This document shows positions 1 to 11,623 of a stretch of 64,000 nt of DNA, one piece after another (the stretch's first letter is position 1; the number at the start of each line of letters is the position of its first letter). The notes beneath the pieces are model-generated. The model was not told where the DNA came from, did no database searches, and worked only from the letters and a program-made list of their open reading frames with translations. The stretch comes from Vitellaria paradoxa. Taxonomy: Eukaryota; Streptophyta; Magnoliopsida; Ericales; Sapotaceae. The translations under genes and the position numbers were made by a program. Where the stretch lies: NCBI GenBank assembly GCA_019916065.1, contig CM034233.1:12233573-12297572 (forward strand), in the 5' to 3' direction.

Positions 1-1389
1 GAGCGGTTGTTGCTGAACTTTGTGCTGATAGCTATTGAATCTGGTGTTGCCATTTTTGGTCTTGATGCATGTTGCGTGGTTTGGTAGCTGCGATGCAGCT
101 GGTTTCAGTTAAAGTGATTTGCTTCTTCTTGCCTTGCGGTACATGTTGCTGATGTTGAACAATAAGATTTGGTATCATAATCTTCTGTTGCATTCTTGTT
201 GGAATCTATTTGTTGCAGTCATATCCTATATTTCTTCTCTCCTGCCATCCAGTGTTCTTTCTGTTTCTTCCTGGTCAAAGAGGGGGAAAAAATATTGAAC
301 TCTCTGTTTTAGCAGATTTTTGATTAGTTTATGTCAACTTACAGCTGCAGTGTGTTTGATTGCATGTCTTTTTGGAGTGCATTATTATTTCGGTTTGTTT
401 TTTCCCATCGCTTTGAACGGTAAAGCATCCAAACACACACACATGTATATATATATATATATTTTTTTTTGATAAGTATGAAGACATATTTGGTAAGGTT
501 GTGGTTTATCTTGGTTTCAGGCTATTTAAGTCTCTGCTCGCTTCTCATGTCCTCACATGCTGTCTCATGAAATTCAAAGTAAAATTATTTGTTCTTATTT
601 TTTTCATTTGGGTAAAATGCGTGTTTGATGTAGGAGAATGTGGTGGGAGAATAGAAAGAGGGAGTGGGAAACTAATACTAAAACTGAAATCTAATTCAAA
701 ATTCAATAATCATTCATTTATTCAAAGCTGATTAATCCAATGCAGGTGGCCTTCAAATTGGTTAACCGTAAACAACTTTGTTTCTGAAAATATTCATTCC
801 TTGCATGCGATCCCTATCATTGTTGGAAATCATGCATCTTTGTGCTGGTTGGATGAGCTGCTGTAGAGGGAAGGCGTTTTATCATTAAACATGAAGAGTT
901 AATAAAGTAATGCATTGTTCGAGGTGCTGAAAGTCTCTGGTATTGAGGCCTGTGATTAAGAGGTATTCCCCATGATCTCACTTCCTGACCCTAACCGATG
1001 TCTAAGTTAAGGAGACAAAATTTGTTGTCAAGTTGCAGCGAAATTGCCTCCCCCCACCTTCAAAAAAAAAAAAAAAAAAAGTTGCAGTGAAATTTACTAA
1101 TTTGACATTGTGAACCTCCGATCAGTTGACCGAATGAATAGTTATAACTTTTCCATCAAGGGATGTTGGAAGGGCTCATCTTTCTTGCAAATTATTTATA
1201 GATTGTCTTGGAGGGTGCCCTCTCTGGAATTAACTATCTGGGATTGTCCTCTCCTAGGAGTTCTAATTATTTATTGATCTCCCCTCTCGGAGGTCTCTTG
1301 TGGTCAAAGAACAATTTAGGGTGTTCCATTCTTTTGCATCCCTGAGTAGGTCAAGAAAACTTGAACCATTTGACAATTAGAGCAACTTA
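1..1389. other. Unrecognised left flank
   Basis: No convincing coding region was found. The longest open frame (501-731) is 76 codons, lysine/phenylalanine-rich and without a recognisable domain. A (TA)n run followed by a T-run lies near 446-471. The segment around 730-960 is less AT-rich and could be the 3' part or UTR of a gene that starts left of the window, since it has a possible 3' splice site near 745 (ccaatgcag), but there is no recognisable protein to confirm this. Confidence 0.4.
1046..1079 (+). repeat. Very short poly(A)-tailed insertion with flanking duplication
   Basis: A 34-nt stretch (a C-rich leader, then an A-run) is bracketed by two near-identical 15-mers, agttgcagcgaaatt at 1031-1045 and agttgcagtgaaatt at 1080-1094. 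A poly(A) tail plus a target-site duplication is the signature of LINE-mediated retroposition. The body is so short that this would be an extreme 5' truncation. Origin is inferred; the source element cannot be named. Confidence 0.5.
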
Positions 1390-2596
1390 GGCCCTGTTTG
1401 ACAAAATTTTTGGTTTTTAATTTTCAGTTTTTGTTTTCATTTTTTAAAAATTGAATACAAAAACTCATTTGGTAAATTTATTTTTAGTTTTCAGTTTAAA
1501 AAAAAATGAAAACATAAAAAATGTGTTTTCTCAAGGTTGTTTGGTAATATTATCCTTTTTCTGTTTATATTTTATATGTTTATATTTTTATTTTTTGTTT
1601 TTTGAAGTCATTTTTTTTTCCTGAAATGAAAAACTAAAATTGCATTTGAAAATAAAATTTTATTTACAATTACTAATTTTTTATTTTCATAAAGTATTTA
1701 ATTTTATTAGTTTTTTAAGAATTAATTGAATTTAATAAATATATATTATATTAATTTAATTTAATTATATTATTTATTAAAAATAATTGAATAAAATATA
1801 AGTATTATATTATTTAATCCAATAAATATAAAATATTATTAATTATAATTTAATTATATTATTTACCAAAAATAATTGAATAAAATATATTTTATAATAA
1901 TTTAATTACATTTTTTATCAAAAATAATTTAATAAAATATAATTCATAGTAAATAAATAAATTGAATGAAATTAATTATTAAATTAAATTAATTTAATTA
2001 TGAAATTTATTAAAAGTAATTTAATTAAATATATTTTATATTAGTTAAATTAATTATTTTAAATTAATTATTAAATTAAGTTAAATAATTTAATTATAAT
2101 ATTTATTAAAAATAATTTGAATAACATATTTATATTAATTAAGTTATTTATTAAATTAAATTAATATATTCTATTTTATTATTTATTAAAAATAATTCAA
2201 TATATATAATTTCTATTAATTAAATTACTAATTTAATTTAATTATTTATTAGAAATAAATTAATAATATATATTACATATTAATTTGATTAATTTAATTT
2301 AATTATATTATTTATTAAAAATAATTTTAGTTTAATAAAATATTTGAATAAAATAATTTATTTTAATTTGATATAACAAAAACGGATAAAGTATCAGAAT
2401 TGACAAAATATTTACAACAGAAAAAAAATAGAGTGAAAATATATTTTTGTTGTTTACATCTTTTTGTTTAAAATTTTTATTTGTTTAGAAACAAAAAAAC
2501 GTAAACATATTTAATAAACATGTTTGTATTGCTAATTTACAAAAATTTAAAATCATAAATAAAAAAATAAAAAATAAAAATGTTAGCAAATGGGAC
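1390..2596 (+). mobile_element. AT-rich Harbinger/Tourist-like element, copy 1
   Basis: A 1207-bp, extremely AT-rich segment begins GGCCCTGTTTGACAA and ends so that its reverse complement reads GTCCCATTTGCTAACA. TTA lies immediately outside both ends (1387-1389 and 2597-2599). A TTA target duplication with G-rich TIRs containing a TGTTTG-type core is typical of PIF/Harbinger-derived elements. No transposase is encoded; the middle is low-complexity ATTTAATTA-type sequence. It shares subterminal blocks (for example aattgacaaaatatt near 2398) with the elements at 3522, 5791 and, in opposite orientation, 47069. Confidence 0.7.
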
Positions 2597-3352
2597 TTAG
2601 ATGTTAACATCCTTCAAGGAATAGGAAATTGTTTCGGAGACATCATCTGATGCCCGATCTCGACCCTCTTACCTATAATGACTCCAGAATTCTTGAGACT
2701 GGATGAGTATTAAAAGGGGTTCTTACTTCTTATTTTGGGCATTTATATAACAATATAAGGGGTTGCTCAGTGTGTCAGTGTGCTGAAGCTAAGTCCTAGA
2801 GAAACAAGGTTTAAGTTTCATTGCGTATCGGCGATGTTTGTCTGCCGGACCGCAGCGCCGGATCGGAGAAGTAATCCGTGGGGCCCACTCAAAGGGGCAT
2901 TTGTTTTTTTTTTTTGTTTCATCCGTGAGACCCACGGGTTGGATGAGTTGTTCGGGAAAGAAGTCGGATTTGTTATCCGCGGGGCATGTGGTATTATTAA
3001 TACCTCATCTCTGAATTTGTTTCCCTCCAAGATTTAAAGGTCTAAAATTATTTTCTATTACATCACATATCAAATCACATCTTTTATCTCACATTTTTTA
3101 TCCCACTTTATATCTTACCAACCAAACACCACATAAATAATCTCACATAAAAAATTAATCTCATCTTTTATCCAATCTCATATGTGGATTCTACGATATT
3201 ACTTATCCCTCATTATCAAATCCCTCAAACAAACACATCCATCGGGTGCTATTCTTTCTCTAGGGCCAATAAACACACCCATCGGGTGCTATTCTTTCTC
3301 TAGGGCCATTGGCTGCTACTCTTTCTTTAGGCCACCTAGGGGAAGGTTTTAA
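2597..3352. other. Intergenic stretch with short direct repeats
   Basis: Contains a G/C-richer island at about 2830-2960 with inverted pieces (ccgtggggcccac and gagacccacggg), suggesting another decayed terminal-inverted-repeat element. A direct repeat of the 20-mer atcgggtgctattctttctc occurs at 3241 and 3281 (40-bp period), with a diverged third copy near 3311. The open frames here on both strands are short, overlap each other and have no domain, so no gene is called. Confidence 0.4.
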
Positions 3353-3365
3353 GTATTGCTACTAA

Positions 3366-3495
3366 TAGAGCGTGACTTGTAACTTAAGTGGTAAAAGTCT
3401 TGTTCTGCCTGTTCATGACTCGGATTTGATTCCCTGAGAATCCATTTTTTTTCCATCTTCACGATATTGTATGTTCAATGTACTAAAAAAAAAAT
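3366..3495 (+). mobile_element. tRNA-derived SINE
   Basis: A 130-bp body has a tRNA-like head: an A-box-like stretch around taacttaagtggtaaaag (about 3380) and a B-box-like gatttgattcc (about 3424). It ends in a poly(A) run. It is flanked by perfect 13-bp direct repeats gtattgctactaa at 3353-3365 and 3496-3508, which mark an L1-type target-primed insertion. The degenerate B box and the lack of tRNA folding mean it is not a functional tRNA gene. The SINE family is not recognised. Confidence 0.75.
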
Positions 3496-3521
3496 GTATT
3501 GCTACTAACAGATTATATTTT

Positions 3522-4943
3522 GTCTCCATTTGGTAATGTTTTTATTTTTTTTATTTATATTTTTAAATTTTTGTAAATTAACAATAAAAACATATTTGTT
3601 AAATTTGTTTATAGTTTTTTGTCCCAAAAAAAGAAATAAAAACTTAAACAAAAAAACGTGAACAAAAAAGGGAGTTTTCATTCTTTTTGTTTTTTGTCTA
3701 TCTATTATAAACATTTTGTCAATTTTAACAATTTGTCCATTTTTGTTGCATCATATTAAAATGAATTATTTTATTTAAAAATTTTATTAAACTAAAATTA
3801 TTTTTAATAAATAATATAATCAAATTAAATTAATGTAATATACATTATTAAATTATTTTTAATAAATAATTAAATTTAATTAATTAATTAATTTAGCATA
3901 TTTCATAAAATTATCTTTAATAAATAATAAAATAAAATAATTTAATTTAATTTGATAATTAATTTAATTTAATTATTAATATTAATTATTAATATTAAAT
4001 ATATTTTATTAAAATATTTCTAATAAATATCATAACTAAAATAATTAATTTAATATTTCAATTAATTTTTAATATGAACTATGATTTATTTAATTAATTT
4101 TAATAAATAATAAAATTAAATTAATTAATTTAATCTTAACTAATTCATTTGTTTAATATGAAATATATTTTATTATATTATTTTTAATAAATATCATAAT
4201 TAGATTATTTAAATTCCTTTGAAATATATTTTATTCAATTATTTTTAATAAATAATGTAATTAAATTATAATTAATATATTTTATTTTTACTAAATTAAA
4301 TGATATAGTAATTATATTTTGTTCAATTTTTTAATAAAAATATAGTTAAATTATAATTTAATATGTTTTATATTTACTGAATTAAATGATCTTTATAAAT
4401 AATTTAATTGATTTATTTAATATAATTAATCTATTTAATTTAATTATTATTAAATTCAATTAATTTTTTAAAAACTAATAAAATTAAATATTTTATGAAA
4501 TAAAAAATTAATAATTGTAAAAAAAATTAGGTGGTATTTAGTTTTTTTTCTATTTTTTATTTTATATATTTTATGTTTTGAAAATCTCAAAATAAGCAAA
4601 TAGAAAACGTTCTGTTTTTCAAAACAACTTTTTGTTATTTTTCATTTCACGTGTAAACATATTTTTTATTTTTTAAAACAAAATTTGAAAATAGAAGTGG
4701 CTAAATGCATTTGAGTTGTTTTCTGTGTTTTCAAAGGTGCAAAATGAAAAATATACTCAAAATAGAAAATAAAAAATAAAAACAGAAAACAAAATATAAG
4801 AAAACAAACTAAATGACACATTACATTTTTAAACACAGTTTCAATTTTTATTTTAGAAAATAAAAATAATAAAAAATAAAAAAATAAAAAACATAAACAT
4901 GTGAAAATAAATAAAAAAAACGACAATGGTACCAAATAGTCCG
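3522..4943 (-). mobile_element. AT-rich Harbinger-like element, copy 2 (opposite orientation)
   Basis: About 1.4 kb of AT-rich sequence starts GTCTCCATTTGGTAATG, and its right end reads CGGACTATTTGGTACC on the other strand. Subterminal blocks (acattttgtcaatttt near 3712, then gtccatttttgttgcatcat) are reverse complements of blocks near the right ends of copies 1 and 3, so it lies in inverted orientation. Flanking triplets are TTT and TTG, probably decayed TTA. Open frames inside, such as 4666-4935 and 4853-5116, are low-complexity artefacts. Ends are approximate. Confidence 0.6.
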
Positions 4944-5309
4944 TTGTATTTAAAAAAATTTAAAATACAAATAGGTAGTCTTTTGTTAAAATTTACTATT
5001 ACTATTATACTTTTGATAGATTTAGACATTTTAAACTCCCGTTTGATATTCCTTATTCTGTCACTACCTCCGACCATATAAATATAATCTCTCCTATGCT
5101 TATTTACATGGAACAAACAATCAATGGTTGAAATTTAAATACTATTTTCTTTTCTTTCCTATTTAATTGTTTTTCTTTTTCCTTTTTTTTTTTTTTGCCA
5201 TTGCTTTCCTTGTGTTTCTTATGGCATCCATATTAGCATTTCCAAATGAATTTTTTTTTCTCTATTTTAAAGAGAGAAAAATAATAAAAATTTAACTCTT
5301 TTTTTTTTT
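4944..5309. other. Short AT-rich intergenic spacer
   Basis: T-rich and A-rich runs, with no gene or clear repeat boundary recognised. Confidence 0.4.
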
Positions 5310-5790
5310 TTTTTGGTGCCCTTCATCAACTTCTTTATGGTACCATTATTTTAGGGAATGGCTAAAGTGATTAGTCAAATTTAAGGAAGTTAAAGCTCTC
5401 CTAAATTTTTATTACCAACATTTTTTTTTCTCTCCTACTTTATTATTAAACAAAACTTTTAAAATAGAAAACAATTAATAAAAATTAAATACAAGTATTT
5501 TAATGCAATAGGAAATGATTTAGGGAAGCTAAATAGATAAATATTTTATAGTAAGGAAACCATATTTTTAAAAATATTTTAAAGAATATGTTTAAGGATA
5601 CTATTTTGGATGTCGTTAAATCACAAAGAAGTAAAATATTCTCATTTTTAATTCTTATTTTACTTTTTATTTTTTTTTTCACACCTAAACTTATAAATCA
5701 AATACTGAGATACAAAAGAAAATAGAATTAAGGTATTATTTGACAGTGTCTGCAGTATAAACTGTTGATACGATAGATTATGATCACTTA

Positions 5791-6802
5791 GGGCCTGTTT
5801 AACAACACTGTTATTTTTTTGTTGTTATTTTCTGTTGCCGTTTTCTATTTTTTATTTTCTGTTACCGTTTATTTTTTCTGAAATGAGAACTGAAACTGCA
5901 TTTGGAAATACAAGTTTATTTATAATTATTAATTTTTTATTTTAGAAAATCTTTAATTTTATTAGTTTTAAAAAATTAATAGAACTTAATAAAATATTTT
6001 TTTATTAATTTAATTTAATTAATATAATTAATTAAATTAATACAATAAATTATTTATTAAAATCATTTAATTCAATAAATATAAATTATATTATTTATTA
6101 AAAATAATTTAATAAAATATTTCATATTAACTAAATAATTAAATTAGATTAATTATTAAATTAAATTATTTATTTTTAAATTAATTAAATTCATTTAATT
6201 ATTTATTAAAATAATTTAATAAAATATATTTTATATAAATTAAATTAATTAAATCATAAATAATTTAATTTAATTATAATATTTATTTAAAATAATTTAA
6301 TAATAATTATTAAATTAAATTAAATTAAAAATTAATGTAATTTAATTATTTTATATAAATTAATTTAATTATTAAATAAATTAGTTATGATATTTATTTC
6401 AAATAATTTAGCAATAATTAATTATTAAATTAAATTAATTTAGTTTTATTATTTATTAAAAATAAATTATATTAATTTATATAATTAATTTAATTTATTG
6501 AATTTAATTATATTATTTATTAAAATAAATTATTTTAATAAAATATTTGAATAAAATAATTTATTTTTATGTAATGTAACAAAAATAGATAAAGTTTTAA
6601 AATTGACAAAATATTGGCAACAGAAAAGAAAAACAGAGTAAAAATACATTTTTTTTGTTTACATTTTTCTGTTTATGTTTTCATTCTTTTGGAAAGAAAA
6701 AAACGTAAACAAGTTTATCAAAACATGTTTCTGTTGAGAATTTATAAAATTTTGAAAATATGAATAGAAAAACAAAAAACAGAAATGTTACCAAATGAGA
6801 CC
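5791..6802 (+). mobile_element. AT-rich Harbinger-like element, copy 3, with paralogous empty site
   Basis: A 1012-bp AT-rich element with left end GGGCCTGTTTAACAACA and right end reverse complement GGTCTCATTTGGTAACA. The left flank is TTA (5788-5790) and the right flank TTG (6803-6805). The duplicated block B lacks the element: at 27701-27720 it reads gatcacttaatattttattt, with a single TTA where this element sits, giving an empty site that fixes both ends and the 3-bp target duplication. No transposase; the internal sequence resembles copies 1, 2 and 4. Confidence 0.8.
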
Positions 6803-9225
6803 TTGGTATTTATTTTTAGGTTAATTGACTGAGATCAAGTGTCACAACACTTAATAGGGGCAAATCTTTGTGTTTGGGAATTGAATTTCCAATCATATGT
6901 CCCAATAATTTTTTAATAAAGGACAAAGATTATGTGACACCACATGTAAATTGTCTAAATTATTATAGCAAACTTGTTCATTTTAACCCACCACAATTAC
7001 CATCGCCACCCCCTCCAAAAAAAAAAAAAAAAAAAAAAACAAACAAACAAACAAATGAATGTTACATTTCTTAATTTTCTTTGGGATAAGTTACACTTAC
7101 TTTCCTTCAAATTTTAATTTATTATAGCCAATTACTTTTAATGTATATTTAAAATTTATCACAACTAAATGCTTTTGTTAATTTAATCATGAATGTTAAA
7201 TAAAAAATAGCGTGGTCACGTTAAAAATCATATGAGATGTCTCTAACTCTTTTAGACTATATAAGTTGTCCAAAAAGTCATTGAAAACTACAAAAGGTTG
7301 AAAAATGGATAATGTGTGATGGGAATAATTTGCAATATTTTTACGTTATTTTATTGTTGTTCATTTTTCAGAAATTGGCTTCAATTAGATATGGAGTTGG
7401 ACTATAACCTTAAAAGATAATGATTTTTTAAATATTTAAAAATTTAGATTGGTAAAAGAGGTCGTCTCTTACGATTTTCTCACATTAACTATACAGTACA
7501 TTGCTTTCTATTAAATGTGAATATTTAGATGGATTGAAGGATTTAGTTATGGTAAACATTTCTAAATGAAGATTGTGAGTGTAGATTTTAAATATTAAGG
7601 ATAATTATTTGTAATTAATAAAATGTTGCGGAGATAAGTATAATTTAAACCACCTGGGATAACTAACATCATTCCTTAATTTTTTCCACTCCTAACTAAA
7701 CATAGTAAAATATAGTTCCATTCACAAATTTATTGTATGGTATATGCAACGTTATTCATTGTTTTATTTTTCTTTAATTATTTGAGGGCAACATGTAACA
7801 CACAGCAAGTGTTCTAACTACTACTTATGTGGAGCCTTGAGCGAATTTTGTAGTCTGTTCTAACTACATTATCCTTGAGTAAGGGAAACTTCAGTATGGC
7901 ACTTTTTGACCACCACTCACATTACTATATCCTTAATAGCTACTTTATTGACTATCATTATCCCTCAAAAAGCCCTCCCCTTGCTCGTCGCCACAGTGCA
8001 TGAAAAATTCATCACAATCGGCTCCTTCTGAGGTAAAATCTGACATGTTAGCATCTGGGCACCCAATTCTCTTCCTCATTTGTATGGATAAGCTACGAGG
8101 GGTTAGCTTTTAACCAATTGTAAAGAGCCTGCAACATTCGCTTGTGCTGGCTTAACAAGTTAACAGTACCCCCAGGGGGCAAAAAAAAAAAAAAAAAAAA
8201 AAAGAAAAGGAAAAAAAAAAGGTGCTAATCAACCTCTACAAAAACATATCTATCGCGTTCTTCCACATATTTATCATTTTGTCATGCTAATGTCGTTATA
8301 TATTTTTTTAAATGTCATCTTGGCGTGTCACATTTTAGCAATGTTTTTTATCATTTTTCAAATCAAACACTTTTTGAACGTTCGAAAAATACTTGTCAAT
8401 ATTTTTTTATCTATTTTTTAATCATTATCTTGGTGCATATTCTATTACTATTAGTGTCTCAATGTGTCTATTACTAGGAATTGTCCAAACATAATTTGGT
8501 CTGTAAGGAATTTAAATGTAAATTCATAAAATAAATATAATGAACAATTGTAAAAATAATTTTTTTTGGTAAATTAGACACTTTAATTTTGAATGTTGAA
8601 AAAGTGTGTCTATAATTTACGTGTGTCATTGTGTATTTATAATTTAATCGTAGGATAGGATGCTTATACTTTCCACCACATGGTAATTCCTTGATATTAA
8701 ATTCAAAACTCTCGTCTCCCTCTCGCCCACCCACCCCCAATAGTTTCTGTAATGGAAGCGTACCCTACTTCCACTAATTACAAGCACTTCAAAACTGTGG
8801 AACAATGGAAACTGATTAACCCAAAAAAAAGAATGGTCAAAAAGTGAGTGTTCTAAGTTCTAACCATGCAAAACATGATAATGAACAGCAGTATGAGCAC
8901 TCGGTGATTTCTGTCAACATTCATATCATATTCAGCATTAAGGCAGCTGCTTTCTATATAAGCACTTTTCCTTTCAAAAAAATAATAAAAACAAGACTTA
9001 AGAGAGACCAAGACGTTGACCAGGTGTGAAACTGAAGACTCAAAAAAGTGTCTTTATGTTTCATAGTCATTCATCTTTTTATTGCCCCAATTTCAACGGC
9101 TGCCGATGGAAATAAGAAGAAGAATCCAAGACCCCAAGACCAAAGACTTCAGGACCCAAGTCTTCGTGTCTAAAACGATAGCTGCAATATAATAAGGCGA
9201 CCCATAAACAAAAAAAAATGTTGCA

Positions 9226-9233
9226 TATAAATA
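9226..9233 (+). promoter_or_regulatory. TATA box of disrupted RLK copy
   Basis: TATAAATA lies 51 bp before the ATG at 9277. The same octamer is found 52 bp before the ATG of both intact RLK genes, with matching flanking sequence (gcatataaataaaagcc). Confidence 0.7.
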
Positions 9234-9276
9234 AAAGCCTTGAGTCATAATTCATATACACCCATTGATCAGAACC

Positions 9277-9420
9277 ATGGGATCCATAGAGAAACTACTC
9301 TACCTGTTGATTGTACTGTTTTCTTCAACCACAGTCACTTCTGCTTCCACCGAAGAAGCTAATGCTCTTCTCAAATGGAAGTCCAGCCTTCTAAGTGTCA
9401 ACACTTCTCTGATAACTTCA
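9277..9420 (+). pseudogene. Truncated LRR receptor-like kinase (first 48 codons)
   Basis: The first 144 bp of the RLK exon are nearly identical to the intact copies: ATG, signal peptide beginning [10 protein letters not shown], then the LRR N-terminal cap start ([15 protein letters not shown]). At 9421 the coding sequence stops abruptly and a TG...CA LTR begins; the intact copies continue with ggatccttcc after the shared cttcatg. No remaining exon sequence appears further right, so most of the gene is missing from this window. The core promoter is preserved, so a short chimeric transcript is conceivable, but no functional receptor can be made. Confidence 0.85.
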
Positions 9421-9910
9421 TGTTAGCATTTTCTTTAAATTGAGCATTCACATTAATTGAATTTTGATTTGAATTAAATGGGTTGAACCCAAGTTTAAAG
9501 TTGAAACATACAGGATAGGCCTAATAAAAAAGTGATCCACATAAATTAGACTTCTGTACACCTATCAAATATATTAATTATGTGGTTGGACGGTTAATAG
9601 TGTAGGCCTAAGTAGCCTACTGTAGGTCTTTTAAGGGAAGACTAAGTGAAATTAGAGTTTACCCTATTTATATGGTTAGATCTTCTTTTTACCCTAAATA
9701 GATAATGTTTTACCTATAAAAAGTCGTCATACAGACCTAAGGTATAGAGAGAAAGATCCATAACCGCCAAAGTTTATCTTGAACTTGAAGACATTTTCTA
9801 TTTGCATTGAAAAATTATAAAATAAACGGTACGCTTCTACGTTATTGAATTTATACTTTTTTTTTTCTTATATCCTTAAATTCATATACAGGTTTACTAC
9901 AAATCTTACA
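9421..9910 (+). mobile_element. Copia-type 5' LTR inserted in RLK exon
   Basis: A 490-bp segment begins TGTTAGC and ends CTTACA (TG...CA). At 9913-9924 follows TGGTATCGAAGT, a decayed version of the initiator-methionine tRNA primer site TGGTATCAGAGC used by copia elements. A TATA-like sequence lies near 9716 (cctataaaaag). No gag or pol and no second LTR were seen; 9925-10294 is leader-like DNA before the Tat insertion. Target duplication cannot be checked because the other side is not present. Confidence 0.6.
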
Positions 9911-10294
9911 TGTGGTATCGAAGTATAATATATGTGAATTAGGAACTCTTTGTATGATTTTATGTAATTAATTTGTTTTAAACCGTTATTTGTGCGATTT
10001 AATTCGAAAAATAAAGTGATTGAACAAATCAGTTTTCAACTTGTATGAAATTAATAACCCAACCAGTTGTCGATTACCTTGTTCAAGAGCACTTTTCATA
10101 CCTTTTCATACCCAGCTTCTTGATCTTATCATTGTCTTTTAATTGGATTCGTGCTTGCTTGGCTTTTGGAGTTTCTTTGATATGTTAATTAGCCGCGTTA
10201 GTAAATATATATATATTTATATATATAAAGAAATTGATCTTTTCTTTTACAAACAGTGGGCATGTGTAGTTATATATATATATATATATATATA
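9911..10294 (+). mobile_element. Remnant of copia internal leader and (TA)n tracts
   Basis: Starts with the degenerate primer binding site and runs into two (TA)n microsatellites (about 10206-10227 and 10271-10294). The second is the insertion target of the Tat element. The small open frame from 10143 crosses into the Tat LTR and is not considered a gene. Confidence 0.45.
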
Positions 10295-11118
10295 TGTTCG
10301 GCATCAAATTTTACCGCCGGAACTGCTGACAACGCCAACTAGAAAGATTGCTGTGAACTTGCCGAACAAAAACAAGAGAAAGGTTACGGCCGGAGTGGAA
10401 GTCTCTGGCTGGAAAACCCTCCGATACTTAAGTCAAAAAATTACTTTCGAGAAAGGACTTTCTCAAAGAAAACGAGTAATATACTCAGTTGGCAAGAGTC
10501 AGTTTACCGTGATTGTGAAGTGGAATGTTGTATTTGTAGTCATGTAAATAATAAATAAAATAATACCTGTGATTTGACTGCATCTATGCTTCCGGGTACC
10601 TCTTTTCTTTTCTTGCTTTAAATGCCTTTCACTTCTCATTTAATGCTCTATACCTTTCATTAAATGCTTCTGGTAGTTAAATATGGCTGTATAGCCGGAA
10701 TACAGTTGTCAAATTGTCTACCTGTCACATCTATCAACTATTCGTAATGAGACGAACTAATTTAGTTCCCTTTGTAGTGATAAATACATTGCCAGTCATA
10801 GTTAGGGTGCATTTATGATTACATGCTCTTATTAATGCTGTAGGACCCATGCCTAACATTTATTAGCCGCCAATCGAAGGGCCGAACAGACTTACCTTTG
10901 AGATCCTCAGCTAACGCCACATGGCAAATATGTATAATGCTCGTGAGTAGATCCACGTGTCAACCAGAAGTTGTTCGATACAGGGCCACGTGTCATAGGT
11001 CAAAGTGTTCGGTGAATGACCATGTCTACATATTTAAAAAATGTTCAACATTGGGCCACGCGTCATCCATCCTTACTTGTTTGGCACTACACGTGTCTAG
11101 ATCTTATTTTACCAAATA
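10295..11118 (-). repeat. Tat 3' LTR (left in window)
   Basis: 824 bp, starting TGTTCGGC and matching 21115-21929 throughout. Its far end reads accaaata where the other LTR reads acccaaca, so one terminal dinucleotide has mutated. Short open frames inside (10898-11173, 11016-11339) are not genes. Confidence 0.85.
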
Positions 11119-11135
11119 TTTTGCCCCCACTCTGG
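11119..11135 (-). promoter_or_regulatory. Polypurine tract of Tat element
   Basis: On the minus strand this reads agagtgggggcaaaa and directly abuts the 3' LTR, the position and composition of the plus-strand priming site. Confidence 0.7.
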
Positions 11136-11462
11136 TTGGGAAAACCATATTTCCCAAGCAGAGTAGTAGATAACAAAGACCTTACCTCACTAGTCCCTTC
11201 AATCTTTCCGTGTGATTTGTCATTTAATGACCATCTGATGCGTTTCAAATCTGATTGGCCACTTCTCTTCCCTGGTAATGACACGTGTAGCGCCCCTTCA
11301 GCTTTTCACCTGTCGCGCCGCTTACACGAAATCCTATAGCCGTAATCCCCCAAACATTTATGGTCAAAAATTCAAAAATTGGGGCAATAATAAATATATT
11401 TTTACCGCCCATTACCCCTTTTCGTGGCGTCGATTCGTCTACACTTTACAGGTATACATGCA

Positions 11463-11470
11463 TATATAAA
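11463..11470 (+). promoter_or_regulatory. TATA box for Tat antisense gene
   Basis: TATATAAA is followed about 25-35 bp later by a pyrimidine-rich start region (cattcgcttctctttttttg) and then by the antisense ORF on the same strand. It lies outside the LTR, inside the element, and points opposite to gag-pol. Promoter activity is inferred from sequence only. Confidence 0.5.
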
Positions 11471-11623
11471 CACAACTCATCTCATTCGCTTCTCTTTTTT
11501 TGCGATTCAAGTTCTCCGGCTTCCTTCATTTCTTTTTCTCTCGAGCTTACGTTCCTTCCAGTCTTCACCTCCCTCAATCTTCATTCTCGGTGAGTAAATC
11601 TTTCCAAACCCAAATCTCTCAAT

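Larger units (their letters stand above)
5310..9276 (+). repeat. Segmental duplication block A
   Basis: This stretch, minus the insertion at 5791-6802, aligns by eye in order with 27175-30337 (block B). Examples are the segment around ggaagttaaagctctc (5386 and 27241), tgactgagatcaagtgtc (6827 and 27743) and aaatatagttccattcac (about 7709 and 28613). Its right half (about 7850-9276) also aligns with the upstream regions of the two intact receptor kinase genes. It ends in an RLK core promoter and exon-1 fragment. It holds no other gene. Confidence 0.7.

Noticed and set aside
3366..3495. tRNA gene
   Set aside because: Only A/B-box-like blocks are present; there is no cloverleaf, and a poly(A) tail and target duplication point to a SINE.
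4666..5116. Protein genes on the minus strand
   Set aside because: Phe/Leu/Ile/Lys-rich low-complexity frames produced by AT-rich transposon sequence.
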